DNA of 64,000 bases from Burkholderia puraquae (GCF_002099195.1 NZ_NBYX01000025.1:24580-88579); one strand, 5' to 3'. Positions 49,395 through 58,530 are shown, counted from the first letter of the stretch. Program-made: numbers and translations. The notes: generated from the sequence alone by a model not told the origin.

Positions 49395-50372
49395 TTACTT
49401 GTCGAGACCAGCCGGCGGCCAGTTCTCGAGCTTCATGCCCAGCGTGAGACCGCGCGAAGCGAGCACTTCCTTGATCTCGTTGAGCGACTTGCGACCGAGG
49501 TTCGGCGTCTTCAGCAGCTCGTTTTCCGTGCGCTGAATCAGGTCGCCGATGTAGTAGATGTTCTCGGCCTTCAGGCAGTTCGCCGAACGAACCGTCAGCT
49601 CGAGATCGTCCACCGGACGCAGCAGGATCGGATCGATCTGCGGTGCACGCGACGGCGCTTCGGCTGCCGTTTCCGTGCCTTCCAGCGCCGCGAACACGGA
49701 CAGCTGGTCGACCAGGATGCGGGCCGATTGACGGATCGCTTCTTCCGGCGTGATCACACCGCTCGTCTCGATGTTCATCACGAGCTTGTCGAGGTCGGTA
49801 CGCTGCTCGACACGTGCGCTTTCGACAGCGTAGCTCACGCGGCGAACCGGCGAGAACGACGCGTCGAGGACGATGCGGCCGATGATCTTGGCCGTGTCTT
49901 CGCCATAGCGACGGACGTTGCCGGGCACATAGCCGCGACCCTTTTCGATCTTGATCTGAACGTCGAGCTTGCCGCCCTTCGACAGGTGCGCAATCACGTG
50001 ATTCGGGTTGATGACTTCGCAGTCGTGAGCCAGCTCGATATCGCCGGCCGTGACAACACCTTCACCTTCCTTGCGCAGCGTAACCGTCACTTCGTCACGG
50101 TTATGCAGCTTGAACACCACGCCCTTCAGGTTCAGCAGCAGGTTGACGACGTCTTCCTGCACGCCATCCAGCGTCGAGTACTCGTGCACCACGCCCGCGA
50201 TCGTCACTTCGGTCGGCGCGTAGCCAACCATCGACGACAGCAGCACGCGGCGAAGCGCATTGCCCAAGGTATGGCCGTAACCGCGTTCGAACGGTTCCAT
50301 GACCACCCTCGCGTGGTTCTCGCCCAGCGATTCCACGGCGATGATCTTGGGTTTCAGCAAACTGGTTTGCAT
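49395..50372 (-). CDS. rpoA: RNA polymerase alpha subunit
   Basis: Scaffold subunit of RNA polymerase. 325 residues: N-terminal assembly domain (about 1-230) with [20 protein letters not shown], a flexible linker ([20 protein letters not shown]) and the C-terminal domain with [21 protein letters not shown] and [19 protein letters not shown], which contact UP elements and activators. Normal length. Between rpsD and rplQ. Confidence 0.99.
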
Positions 50373-50443
50373 GGGCTTTCCTTTTCAATACCCTCGGCTC
50401 GTTACACCGATAAGGCTGACCGGTAACAACCAGAAAATAAACA

Positions 50444-50486
50444 GCCGAGGCCCCTCCTTGCGCAACGCAATCGGGGTACCTCGGCC
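50444..50486 (-). repeat. stem-loop between rpsD and rpoA
   Basis: Inverted repeat GCCGAGG-CCCC ... GGGG-CCTCGGC with an apical loop around TTGCGCAA. On the minus strand it is followed by TGTTTATTTTC, a broken U-tract, so it may be a weak attenuator or an mRNA-processing element 10 nt after the rpsD stop. Confidence 0.65.
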
Positions 50487-50496
50487 GTCAATCGGA

Positions 50497-51120
50497 TTAA
50501 CGCGAATACAATTCGACGATCAGGCTTTCGTTGATGTCGCCTGCGATTTCAGCGCGTTCCGGCATTTGCTTGAACGTGCCTTCGAACTTCTTCGCATCGA
50601 CTGCAACCCAGCTCGGCATGCCGCCTTGCTCGGCCAGCGACAGCGCTTCGACGATACGCGCCTGCTTCTTCGCCTTTTCGCGGATCGCGACGACGTCACC
50701 CGACTTCACTTGCTGCGACGGGACGTTCGCGACGACGCCGTTCACGGTGATCGACTTGTGGCTCACCAGCTGACGCGCTTCAGCGCGGGTCGAGCCGAAG
50801 CCCATGCGATACACGACGTTGTCGAGACGCGACTCGAGCAGTTGCAGCAGGTTTTCACCCGTGTTGCCCTTGCGGCGGTCGGCTTCAGCGAAGTAGCGGC
50901 GGAACTGACGCTCCAGCACGCCGTAGATACGCTTGACCTTCTGCTTTTCGCGCAGCTGCGTACCGTAGTCGGACGTACGTGCGCCCGAGGTACGGCCGTG
51001 CTGACCCGGCTTGCTGTCGAGCTTGCACTTGTCGGCGAGCGAGCGGCGTGCGCTCTTCAGGAACAGGTCGGTGCCTTCACGGCGGGACAGCTTGGCTTTG
51101 GGGCCGATATAACGTGCCAC
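50497..51120 (-). CDS. rpsD: 30S ribosomal protein S4 (GTG start)
   Basis: Primary 16S rRNA-binding protein and, in enterics, autoregulator of the alpha operon. 207 residues from GTG at 51120 (VARYIGPKAKLSRREGTDLFL), with an AAGGA Shine-Dalgarno 8 nt upstream; a slightly longer ATG frame (51138) has no homology support. The S4 RNA-binding domain is at RLDNVVYRMGFGSTRAEARQLVSHKSI. Confidence 0.98.
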   Translation of the reverse strand: MARYIGPKAKLSRREGTDLFLKSARRSLADKCKLDSKPGQHGRTSGARTSDYGTQLREKQKVKRIYGVLERQFRRYFAEADRRKGNTGENLLQLLESRLDNVVYRMGFGSTRAEARQLVSHKSITVNGVVANVPSQQVKSGDVVAIREKAKKQARIVEALSLAEQGGMPSWVAVDAKKFEGTFKQMPERAEIAGDINESLIVELYSR

Positions 51121-51243
51121 TTTGCATTCCTTTATCAATCAGTCACGCGGATCGAAATCCGCGCTAGTCCGCTCCCTTTGGGGCGAACGGTGGGCTTAGT
51201 CAATCAAAAAAGCAACGCCCGTCGACGCTACGCGGCGACAGGC

Positions 51244-51273
51244 AATGTGCTAGCACGTACGTGCCAGCACATT
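51244..51273 (-). repeat. long stem-loop directly after rpsK
   Basis: AATGTGCTAGCACGT / ACGTGCCAGCACATT, 15-bp arms with one mismatch, starting 1 nt beyond the rpsK stop codon. No T-run follows, so it is probably an mRNA structural element rather than a terminator. Confidence 0.7.
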
Positions 51274-51274
51274 C

Positions 51275-51676
51275 TTAGATACGACGACGCTTCGGCGGGC
51301 GGCAGCCGTTGTGCGGAATCGGGGTGACGTCCGAAATCGCGGTGATCTTGATGCCGAGGCCGTGCAGTGCGCGCACTGCCGACTCACGACCCGGGCCCGG
51401 GCCCTTGATCCGCACTTCCAGATTCTTCACGCCGTATTCCAATGCGACGCGGCCAGCCGACTCGGCTGCGACCTGAGCAGCGAACGGCGTCGATTTGCGC
51501 GAGCCCTTGAAGCCCTGGCCGCCCGACGTCGCCCATGCCAGTGCGTTGCCTTGGCGATCGGTGATCGTGATGATCGTGTTGTTGAACGACGCGTGAACGT
51601 GAACCACGCCTTCAGCGACGTTCTTCTTAACCTTCTTGCGAACGCGTTGCGCCGCGGTGTTCGAAGCCTTAGCCAT
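51275..51676 (-). CDS. rpsK: 30S ribosomal protein S11
   Basis: Platform protein contacting the mRNA near the Shine-Dalgarno helix. 133 residues with VHVHASFNNTIITITD, LAWATSGGQGFKGSRKSTPFAAQ and ending PHNGCRPPKRRRI, as expected. 28 nt after rpsM. Confidence 0.99.
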   Translation of the reverse strand: MAKASNTAAQRVRKKVKKNVAEGVVHVHASFNNTIITITDRQGNALAWATSGGQGFKGSRKSTPFAAQVAAESAGRVALEYGVKNLEVRIKGPGPGRESAVRALHGLGIKITAISDVTPIPHNGCRPPKRRRI

Positions 51677-51704
51677 TACGTTTTCCTGTAACTGTCAGTT
51701 CCGC

Positions 51705-52070
51705 TTACTTCTTCAGCGCTTGCGCTGCACGACGCGGACCCTTGCGAGTACGTGCGTTCGTACGCGTACGCTGACCGCGCATCGGCAGGCCCTTGCGATG
51801 ACGAACACCACGGTAGCAACCGAGGTCCATCAGGCGCTTGATGTTCATCGTCACTTCACGGCGCAGATCGCCTTCGACGACAAACTTGCCCACTTCTTCA
51901 CGCAGCTTTTCCAAGTCTGCGTCGGTCAAGTCCTTGACCTTCTTCGAAAAATCGACGCCAGCTGCCACGCAAATGCTGCGCGAACGGGTGCGGCCGACAC
52001 CAAAGATTGCCGTCAGGCCGATCTCGGTGTGCTGGTGATTCGGGATGTTAACCCCTGCGATACGAGCCAT
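51705..52070 (-). CDS. rpsM: 30S ribosomal protein S13
   Basis: Head protein bridging to the 50S. 121 residues, starts MARIAGVNIPNHQHTEIGLT and has RRGVRHRKG-like YRGVRHRKGLPMRGQRT near the C-terminus. First gene of the alpha operon, 38 nt after rpmJ. Confidence 0.99.
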   Translation of the reverse strand: MARIAGVNIPNHQHTEIGLTAIFGVGRTRSRSICVAAGVDFSKKVKDLTDADLEKLREEVGKFVVEGDLRREVTMNIKRLMDLGCYRGVRHRKGLPMRGQRTRTNARTRKGPRRAAQALKK

Positions 52071-52108
52071 TGTTTTTCCTCAAACAAAAAGCGCAAACAA
52101 ACGCGCGG

Positions 52109-52225
52109 TCAGCCTTGGCGCTGCTTGTGGCGCGGATCCGAGCTGCAGATCACGCGAACGACGCCTTTGCGCTTGATGATCTTGCAATTGCGGCAAATGC
52201 GCTTAACCGATGCCATCACTTTCAT
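52109..52225 (-). CDS. rpmJ: 50S ribosomal protein L36
   Basis: 38-residue zinc-ribbon protein, translated here directly from the minus strand: it begins [15 protein letters not shown] and ends [11 protein letters not shown]. The zinc ligands Cys11, Cys14, Cys27 and His33 are all present (the zinc-binding C+ form). It lies between infA and rpsM. Confidence 0.97.
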
Positions 52226-52245
52226 GATAATACCCTTTTTTCAAA

Positions 52246-52464
52246 TCACTTCGCCCGGAACACGATCCGCGCACGAGACAGATCGTAAGGCGTCAATTCA
52301 ACCGTCACCTTGTCGCCGGGGAGAATGCGGATGTAGTGCATCCGCATCTTTCCGGAAATATGCCCCAACACGACATGGCCGTTTTCCAGCTTCACACGGA
52401 AGGTCGCATTCGGGAGGTTTTCGATCACCTCACCCTGCATCTGGATTACATCGTCTTTGGCCAT
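52246..52464 (-). CDS. infA: Translation initiation factor IF-1
   Basis: 72-residue OB-fold factor that blocks the ribosomal A site during initiation. Starts MAKDDVIQMQGEVIENLPNA and contains GKMRMHYIRILPGDKVTVELTPYDL. ATG at 52464. Located between secY (7 nt gap) and rpmJ. Confidence 0.98.
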   Translation of the reverse strand: MAKDDVIQMQGEVIENLPNATFRVKLENGHVVLGHISGKMRMHYIRILPGDKVTVELTPYDLSRARIVFRAK

Positions 52465-52471
52465 AGTCCTT

Positions 52472-53821
52472 TCAACGCATCGGGATGTTGCCGCCCTTGA
52501 AGTTAGCCTTCTTGAGCAGCGACTCATACTGTTGCGACATAACGTACGACTGCACCTGCGCCATAAAGTCCATCGTGACGACGACAATGATCAGCAGCGA
52601 CGTTCCACCAAAATAAAACGGCACGTTCCAGCGCAGCACCAGGAATTCCGGCAGCAGACACACGAAGACGATGTAGATCGCACCGGCCAGCGTCAGACGC
52701 GTGAGGATGCGGTCGATATATCGTGCAGTCTGATCGCCCGGACGGATGCCCGGAACAAACGCGCCGCTCTTCTTCAGGTTGTCTGCGGTTTCCCTGCTGT
52801 TGAACACCAGTGCGGTGTAGAAGAAGCAGAAAAACACGATCGCCAGCGTGTACAGCAGCACATAGACCGGCTGGCCCGGCTTCAGCGCTTCCGCAACGTT
52901 ATGCAACGTATTGGAAATCCAGCTTCCCGTCGGCTGACCGGTACTGAACCAGCCGAGAATCGTTGCCGGGAACAGAATGATCGACGATGCAAAGATCGGC
53001 GGAATCACGCCCGACATGTTCAGCTTCAGCGGCAGATGCGACGACTGCCCACCGTAGATCTTGTTGCCGACCTGGCGCTTCGCGTAGTTCACGAGGATCT
53101 TGCGCTGACCGCGTTCGATGAACACGACCAGGTAAGTCACCGCGGCAATCAGAACGACGATGATGATCGCCGAAATGATGCTCATCGAACCCGTACGCAC
53201 CAGCTCGAACAACCCACCGACGGCATTCGGGAACCCTGCTGCGATCCCGCCGAAGATGATGATCGAGATACCGTTGCCCAGACCACGCTCGGTAATCTGC
53301 TCGCCGAGCCACATCAGGAACATCGTGCCGGTTACCAGCGTCACGACCGTCGTCAGACGGAACAGCATGCCGGGATCGATGACGAGGCCCGGCTGGTTTT
53401 CCAGCGCAGCCGCGATACCGAACGCCTGGAAGGTCGCGAGCACCACGGTGAAATACCGCGTGTACTGCGTGATCTTCCGTTGCCCTGCCTGCCCTTCCTT
53501 CTTCAGCGCCTCGAGTTGCGGCGAAACAATCGCCAGCAACTGCATGATGATCGACGCCGAGATGTACGGCATGATCCCCAGCGCAAAGATCGTGAAGCGG
53601 GAAAGCGCGCCACCCGAGAACATGTTGAACATGCCCAGGATGCCGCCCGCCTGGCTCTGGAACAGCTTAGCCAGTTGATCCGGATCGATGCCCGGCACGG
53701 GAATGTGCGCGCCGATGCGATAGACGATCAGCGCCAGGAGCAGGAACATCGCTCGCCGGCGCAGATCGCCGAATTTCGCCGTGCTTCGACCGGGTTTTGC
53801 AAGACTCGGGCTGTTAGCCAA
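52472..53821 (-). CDS. secY: Preprotein translocase subunit SecY (TTG start)
   Basis: Central pore of the Sec translocon, ten membrane helices. 449 residues with the plug region (GGALSRFTIFALGIMPYISASIIMQ), the conserved cytoplasmic loops and a C-terminal ANFKGGNIPMR. The frame begins with TTG at 53821 behind a GGAGAAGG Shine-Dalgarno, giving MANSPSLAKPGRSTAKFGDL, the genus-typical N-terminus. Placed after rplO in the spc operon. Confidence 0.98.
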   Translation of the reverse strand: MANSPSLAKPGRSTAKFGDLRRRAMFLLLALIVYRIGAHIPVPGIDPDQLAKLFQSQAGGILGMFNMFSGGALSRFTIFALGIMPYISASIIMQLLAIVSPQLEALKKEGQAGQRKITQYTRYFTVVLATFQAFGIAAALENQPGLVIDPGMLFRLTTVVTLVTGTMFLMWLGEQITERGLGNGISIIIFGGIAAGFPNAVGGLFELVRTGSMSIISAIIIVVLIAAVTYLVVFIERGQRKILVNYAKRQVGNKIYGGQSSHLPLKLNMSGVIPPIFASSIILFPATILGWFSTGQPTGSWISNTLHNVAEALKPGQPVYVLLYTLAIVFFCFFYTALVFNSRETADNLKKSGAFVPGIRPGDQTARYIDRILTRLTLAGAIYIVFVCLLPEFLVLRWNVPFYFGGTSLLIIVVVTMDFMAQVQSYVMSQQYESLLKKANFKGGNIPMR

Positions 53822-53863
53822 GTACCTTCTCCGATGAATGCAAGTGACGACGCGCTACGCGTG

Positions 53864-54298
53864 TCACTCGGCGAACGAACCGCCAGCCGCTTCGATCGCA
53901 GCGCGCGCACCCTTGGTGGCACCGAGACCCTTCACGACGATCTTGCGCTTCAGTTCGCCCGTCGCGATGATCTTTGCGCTCTTCGTCAGCTCGCCGACCA
54001 GGCCGGCTTGCTTCAGTGCGAGCAGATCGATCTCATCGACCGGCAGCTTCTCGAGGTCGCTCAGGCGCACTTCACCGACGAATTCCTTCGTCAGCGACGT
54101 GAAGCCGCGCTTCGGCAGACGACGTTGCAGCGGCATCTGACCGCCTTCGAAACCGACTTTGTGGAAGCCGCCCGAACGCGATTTCTGACCCTTGTGACCA
54201 CGGCCAGCCGTCTTGCCGAGGCCCGAACCGATGCCACGGCCGACGCGACGCTTGGCGTGCTTGGCACCAGCTGCCGGCTTCAGGTTATTCAATTCCAT
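53864..54298 (-). CDS. rplO: 50S ribosomal protein L15
   Basis: 144 residues, starts [20 protein letters not shown] with the glycine-rich [22 protein letters not shown] segment. Late-assembly 50S protein. Followed by secY, 26 nt after rpmD. Confidence 0.99.
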
Positions 54299-54324
54299 AT
54301 CAACTCCTTGATCCGTAGGGCCGC

Positions 54325-54507
54325 TTACGCGATGACCTTAACGAGGTACGAGACCTTGTTGATCATGCCGCGGACCGCCGGCGTGTCCTGGAGCTCGCTG
54401 ACCGAGTTGAGTCGGCGCAGGCCCAGGCCACGCACGGTCGCGCGGTGCGATTCGCGGGTCCCGATCAGGCTCTTAACGAGCTGAACCTTGACAGTTTTTT
54501 CAGACAT
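54325..54507 (-). CDS. rpmD: 50S ribosomal protein L30
   Basis: 60-residue protein starting [22 protein letters not shown], with [19 protein letters not shown] at 54507 is chosen over one three codons upstream (54516) because it matches family length. 15 nt after rpsE. Confidence 0.97.
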
Positions 54508-54522
54508 GGTGACCACCCGGGC

Positions 54523-55041
54523 TTAGCCCAAAATATCTTCGACGGACTTGCCGCGCTTCGCCGCGATGTCTGCCGGGGTGGACTGCTTGCGCAGACCGTC
54601 CAGCGTGGCGCGAACGAGGTTGTACGGGTTCGTCGAACCGTGGCTCTTCGCCACGACGTTCTGAACGCCCATCACGTCGAACACTGCGCGCATCGGGCCG
54701 CCGGCGATCACGCCCGTACCTGCCTTCGCCGGAGCGAGGAGGACAGCGGATGCGCCATGCTTGCCGTGCACTTCGTGTTGCAGCGTGCCGTTCTTGAGCG
54801 GCACCTTGAACATGTTGCGGCGAGCTTGTTCCATTGCCTTCTGGACAGCGACCGGCACTTCCTTCGCCTTGCCCTTGCCCATACCGATGCGGCCATCGCC
54901 GTCGCCAACCACGGTCAGTGCGGCGAAGCCGAGAATACGGCCACCCTTCACGACCTTGGTCACGCGGTTGACCGAAATCATCTTTTCGCGAAGGCCGTCG
55001 TCGCGCTCGTCAGCCTGAACTTTCGCTTGCATCTTTGCCAT
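54523..55041 (-). CDS. rpsE: 30S ribosomal protein S5
   Basis: 172 residues with the double-stranded RNA-binding N-terminal domain (VNRVTKVVKGGRILGFAALTVVGDG) and GTGVIAGGPMRAVFDVMGV. Involved in decoding fidelity together with S4. 14 nt after rplR. Confidence 0.99.
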   Translation of the reverse strand: MAKMQAKVQADERDDGLREKMISVNRVTKVVKGGRILGFAALTVVGDGDGRIGMGKGKAKEVPVAVQKAMEQARRNMFKVPLKNGTLQHEVHGKHGASAVLLAPAKAGTGVIAGGPMRAVFDVMGVQNVVAKSHGSTNPYNLVRATLDGLRKQSTPADIAAKRGKSVEDILG

Positions 55042-55055
55042 GACGAATTCCTTCC

Positions 55056-55421
55056 TTAGAACTTGAGCCCAGCTTCGCGAGCTGCCTCAGCCAGCGCCTT
55101 GACGCGGCCATGGTAGCGGAAGCCCGAGCGGTCGAAGGCGACGGATTCGATGCCGGCAGCCTTTGCCTTCTCGGCAATACGCTTGCCGATCAGCGTCGCG
55201 GCATTAACGTTGCCGCCCTTGCCCGACTTGTCGGCCAGTTCAGCGCGCACTTCCGCTTCGAGCGTCGACGCGCTGGCGAGCACCTTGGTGCCGCAGGGCG
55301 AGAACACTTGAGCGTAGATGTGCGTGTTCGTGCGATGCACGGCGAGACGCGCGACCTGCAGCTCAGCGATCTTGATACGCGTCTGGCGAGCGCGGCGCAG
55401 GCGAGATTGAGTCTTATCCAT
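55056..55421 (-). CDS. rplR: 50S ribosomal protein L18
   Basis: 121-residue 5S rRNA-binding protein: [17 protein letters not shown] at the N-terminus, [15 protein letters not shown] and the conserved C-terminal [23 protein letters not shown]. 12 nt after rplF. Confidence 0.99.
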
Positions 55422-55433
55422 GATTGCGCACCC

Positions 55434-55964
55434 TTACTTCTTCTTCGTTTCTTTGAGGATCACAACCTCGTCGGAATAGCGCACGCCCTTGCCCTTGTAG
55501 GGCTCCGGCGGACGGTAACCGCGAACTTCCGCAGCCACTTGACCGACTTGTTGCTTGTTGATCCCCTTGATCACGATTTCGGTTTGCGTCGGGGTTTCAG
55601 CCTTGACGCCTTCCGGCATCTGGTGCACCACCGGGTGCGAGAAACCCAGCGACAGGTTCAGCTTGTCGCCTTGCGCTTGCGCACGATAACCGACGCCAAC
55701 CAGCGTCAGCTTGCGCTCGAAACCCTTGGTCACGCCGTGCACGGCATTCGCGATAATCGCGCGCATCGTGCCCGACAGTGCATTTGCTTCGCGGCTTTCG
55801 TTGACCGGCGACAGATTCAGCGTGCCGTCGTTGTTCGCCACGTTCACGAGCGGATTGATCGCTTGCGTGATGGTGCCCAGCGGGCCCTTGACGGTGATTG
55901 CACCGTCGGCCAGCTTGACTTCCGCGCCTTGCAGCGCGATCGGGCTCTTACCTACTCGAGACAT
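55434..55964 (-). CDS. rplF: 50S ribosomal protein L6
   Basis: 176 residues, two related domains near the GTPase centre. Starts MSRVGKSPIALQGAEV and holds the C-terminal signature GQVAAEVRGYRPPEPYKGKGVRY. 18 nt after rpsH. Confidence 0.99.
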   Translation of the reverse strand: MSRVGKSPIALQGAEVKLADGAITVKGPLGTITQAINPLVNVANNDGTLNLSPVNESREANALSGTMRAIIANAVHGVTKGFERKLTLVGVGYRAQAQGDKLNLSLGFSHPVVHQMPEGVKAETPTQTEIVIKGINKQQVGQVAAEVRGYRPPEPYKGKGVRYSDEVVILKETKKK

Positions 55965-55982
55965 GTTTCTCTCTCCTCGGCT

Positions 55983-56378
55983 TTAAGCAACGTAGCAGAT
56001 GACTTCGCCGCCGACGCCGGTAGCGCGCGCCTTGCGGTCGGTCATCACGCCCTTCGGCGTCGACACGATTGCCACACCCAGGCCGTTCATGACCTGAGGA
56101 ATGTCGTTACGGCCGCGGTACACGCGCAGGCCAGGCTTCGACACGCGCTCGAGGCGTTCGATGACCGGGCGACCTGCGTAGTACTTCAGCGCGATATTCA
56201 GTTCGGACTTCGCACCTTCCGCCTTGACGGCGAAATCGTCGATATAACCTTCGTCCTTCAGGACTTGCGCGATTGCAACCTTGACCTTCGACGAGGGCAT
56301 CGCGACCGATACCTTCTCGACCATCTGCGCGTTGCGGATGCGAGTCAGCATATCGGCGATAGGATCACTCATGCTCAT
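55983..56378 (-). CDS. rpsH: 30S ribosomal protein S8
   Basis: 131-residue 16S rRNA-binding protein, spc-operon autoregulator in E. coli. Starts MSMSDPIADMLTRIRNAQ and has the family C-terminal block SKPGLRVYRGRNDIPQVMNG and GLGVAIVSTPKGVMTD. Confidence 0.99.
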   Translation of the reverse strand: MSMSDPIADMLTRIRNAQMVEKVSVAMPSSKVKVAIAQVLKDEGYIDDFAVKAEGAKSELNIALKYYAGRPVIERLERVSKPGLRVYRGRNDIPQVMNGLGVAIVSTPKGVMTDRKARATGVGGEVICYVA

Positions 56379-56392
56379 TTACGTTTCTCCTA

Positions 56393-56698
56393 TTACCAGC
56401 TCGCCTTGGTCAGGCCAGGAATCTCGCCACGGAATGCGATTTCACGAATCTTGTTACGCGCGAGGCCGAATTTACGGAACGTGCCACGCGGACGGCCCGT
56501 GATCGCGCAGCGATTACGCTGGCGAGTCGGGTTTGCGTTGCGGGGCAGTTGCTGCAGCTCAAGGCGTGCTTCGTAGCGCTCTTCTTCCGACTTGCTTTGG
56601 TCTTCGACGATCGCCTTCAGCGCTTCGCGCTTCGCTGCGAACTTCGCGACCAGGCGGGCGCGCTTCTTTTCACGTTCGATCAGTGCCAGTTTAGCCAC
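56393..56698 (-). CDS. rpsN: 30S ribosomal protein S14, long zinc-less (C-) form
   Basis: 101 residues, starts with GTG (read as Met) at 56698: MAKLALIEREKKRARLV. The C-terminal signature RQRNRCAITGRPRGTFRKFGLARNKIRE is present. The CxxC pairs of the short zinc form are missing; only one Cys is present, so this is the normal long paralogue. Confidence 0.98.
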   Translation of the reverse strand: MAKLALIEREKKRARLVAKFAAKREALKAIVEDQSKSEEERYEARLELQQLPRNANPTRQRNRCAITGRPRGTFRKFGLARNKIREIAFRGEIPGLTKASW

Positions 56699-56705
56699 GG
56701 TAACC

Positions 56706-57245
56706 TCAGTTTCTGAACGGGAACTTGAAGCTGGCGAGCAGAGCCTTTGCTTCGTCGTCGGTCTTCGCAGTCGTCGTGATGCTGATGTTCAGCCCACGCA
56801 GTGCGTCGATCTTGTCGTAGTCGATTTCGGGGAAAATGATCTGCTCTTTCACACCGATGTTGTAGTTGCCACGGCCATCGAAAGCACGACCCGACACGCC
56901 GCGGAAGTCACGCACGCGGGGCAGGGCAACGGTCACGAAACGGTCGAGGAATTCGTACATCGCTTGACCACGCAGCGTCACCATCGCGCCGATCGGGTAA
57001 CCCTGGCGGATCTTGAAGCCTGCGATTGCCTTGCGCGCCTTCGTCACGACCGGCTTCTGACCAGCGATCTTCGTGAGGTCGCCAACGGCGTTCTCGATGA
57101 TCTTCTTGTCAGCGATCGCTTCGCCAAGACCCATGTTCAGCGTGATCTTGGTGATGCGCGGCACTTCCATGACCGACTTGTAACCGAACTTCTCGATCAG
57201 GCCGGGCACAACCTTTTCTTTGTAAAACTCTTGAAAACGAGCCAT
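56706..57245 (-). CDS. rplE: 50S ribosomal protein L5
   Basis: 179-residue 5S rRNA-binding protein. Segments EVPRITKITLNMGLGEA, GAMVTLRGQAMYEFLDR and FPEIDYDKIDALRGLNISI are diagnostic. Between rplX and rpsN, gaps 16 and 7 nt. Confidence 0.99.
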   Translation of the reverse strand: MARFQEFYKEKVVPGLIEKFGYKSVMEVPRITKITLNMGLGEAIADKKIIENAVGDLTKIAGQKPVVTKARKAIAGFKIRQGYPIGAMVTLRGQAMYEFLDRFVTVALPRVRDFRGVSGRAFDGRGNYNIGVKEQIIFPEIDYDKIDALRGLNISITTTAKTDDEAKALLASFKFPFRN

Positions 57246-57261
57246 TTTTTACTCCGCTGCG

Positions 57262-57570
57262 TCAGGCGCTCAGTACGGCACCGGTCGTCTTCAGGAAGCG
57301 AACCTTCTTGCCTTCCTCGACCTTGATGCCAACACGCGACGCCTTGCCATTCGCGTCGACCAGTGCGACGTTCGAAATATGCAGGGGCATCGTCTTCGCT
57401 TCCACGCCGCCCGTCGTACCCTTCATCGGGTTCGGCTTCACATGCTTCTTGACGAGGTTGATACCTTCAACCGTCACATGCTCTGCACCGACAGCCAGCA
57501 CGACGCCGCGCTTGCCCTTGTCTTTGCCAGTGACGACGATGACTTCGTCACCTTTGCGAATCTTGTTCAT
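57262..57570 (-). CDS. rplX: 50S ribosomal protein L24
   Basis: 102-residue assembly initiator with KOW motif: [44 protein letters not shown] is conserved. 9 nt after rplN. Confidence 0.99.
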
Positions 57571-57579
57571 CGCGACTCC

Positions 57580-57948
57580 TTACAGCACTTCCGGCGCCAG
57601 CGAAACGATCTTCATGAATCGTTCGCTACGCAGCTCACGCGTGACCGGCCCGAAGATACGGGTGCCGATCGGCTCGAGCTTGTTATTCAAAAGCACAGCG
57701 GCGTTGCCGTCGAACTTGATCAGCGAGCCGTCTTGACGGCGCACGCCCTTGGCGGTGCGAACCACCACGGCGTTGTAGATTTCGCCTTTCTTCACGCGCC
57801 CGCGCGGCGTTGCCTCTTTGACGCTCACCTTGATGATGTCGCCAATGCCGGCATAACGACGCTTCGAGCCGCCGAGCACCTTGATGCACAGAACTTCGCG
57901 TGCACCCGTGTTGTCGGCTACTTCGAGCCGAGATTCGGTCTGGATCAT
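57580..57948 (-). CDS. rplN: 50S ribosomal protein L14
   Basis: 122 residues beginning MIQTESRLEVADNTGAREV, with GDIIKVSVKEATPRGRVKKG. ATG at 57948 is the conserved start; the frame is open further up through the leader. First gene of the spc operon, 309 nt after rpsQ, with its own predicted promoter. Confidence 0.98.
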   Translation of the reverse strand: MIQTESRLEVADNTGAREVLCIKVLGGSKRRYAGIGDIIKVSVKEATPRGRVKKGEIYNAVVVRTAKGVRRQDGSLIKFDGNAAVLLNNKLEPIGTRIFGPVTRELRSERFMKIVSLAPEVL

Positions 57949-58157
57949 GGTTTGTCTTTCCCAACTTAATCCGGATGCACCACCATGATGCATTCGGTCA
58001 GTCTTGGTCCCGTCAGCCAATCGGCTGCTTGGGTTGGAACAGCAGCGACGGCAAACGAAACCCGCCATCGCAATTCGGTGAATCTTTCGGACAGGCAGGC
58101 GCCAGTCCGCTTCCCCCACCAACTTCGCCCGCGACGGGGCTCCCATAAAGAGGGAAG
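57949..58157 (-). other. untranslated leader upstream of rplN
   Basis: About 209 nt between the predicted spc start site and rplN with no supported gene. Unusually long for this otherwise compact ribosomal block; it may hold regulatory structure. I could not define a specific fold by eye. Confidence 0.4.
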
Positions 58158-58191
58158 ACCAGGATTATAACAAATAATCCTGGTCACGCAA
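58158..58191 (-). promoter_or_regulatory. predicted spc-operon promoter inside a perfect inverted repeat
   Basis: Minus-strand TTGCGT (58191-58186), 16-nt spacer, TATAAT (58169-58164). The -10 lies within a perfect 11-bp inverted repeat ACCAGGATTAT / ATAATCCTGGT with a 5-nt centre (58158-58184). Start predicted near 58157. Confidence 0.65.
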
Positions 58192-58257
58192 GCAAAAACT
58201 TTGCGATTTCAAGCACTTCGCGGAGAAGTGCCTGTTACTGCCTACTGCACCGCCCGC

Positions 58258-58530
58258 TTAGATGACGCGAGCTGCTTCGACGAGGCGCGACACCGTCCAG
58301 GCCTTCGTCTTCGAAACAGGACGAGTTTCCTGGATTTCGACGAGATCGCCTTCGTTGTAGGTGTTCGCTTCATCGTGCGCGTGGTACTTCTTCGAGCGCA
58401 CGACATACTTGCCGTAGATCGGATGCTTGACGCGGTGCTCGATCAGCACGGTGACGGTCTTGTCCATCTTGTTGCTGACGACCCGACCGACCAGCGTCCG
58501 CTTCAGCGAGGTTTTCACGCTATCGTTCAT
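58258..58530 (-). CDS. rpsQ: 30S ribosomal protein S17
   Basis: 90-residue OB-fold 16S rRNA-binding protein: [34 protein letters not shown] and [18 protein letters not shown]. Last gene of the S10 operon; its ATG overlaps the rpmC stop. Confidence 0.99.
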
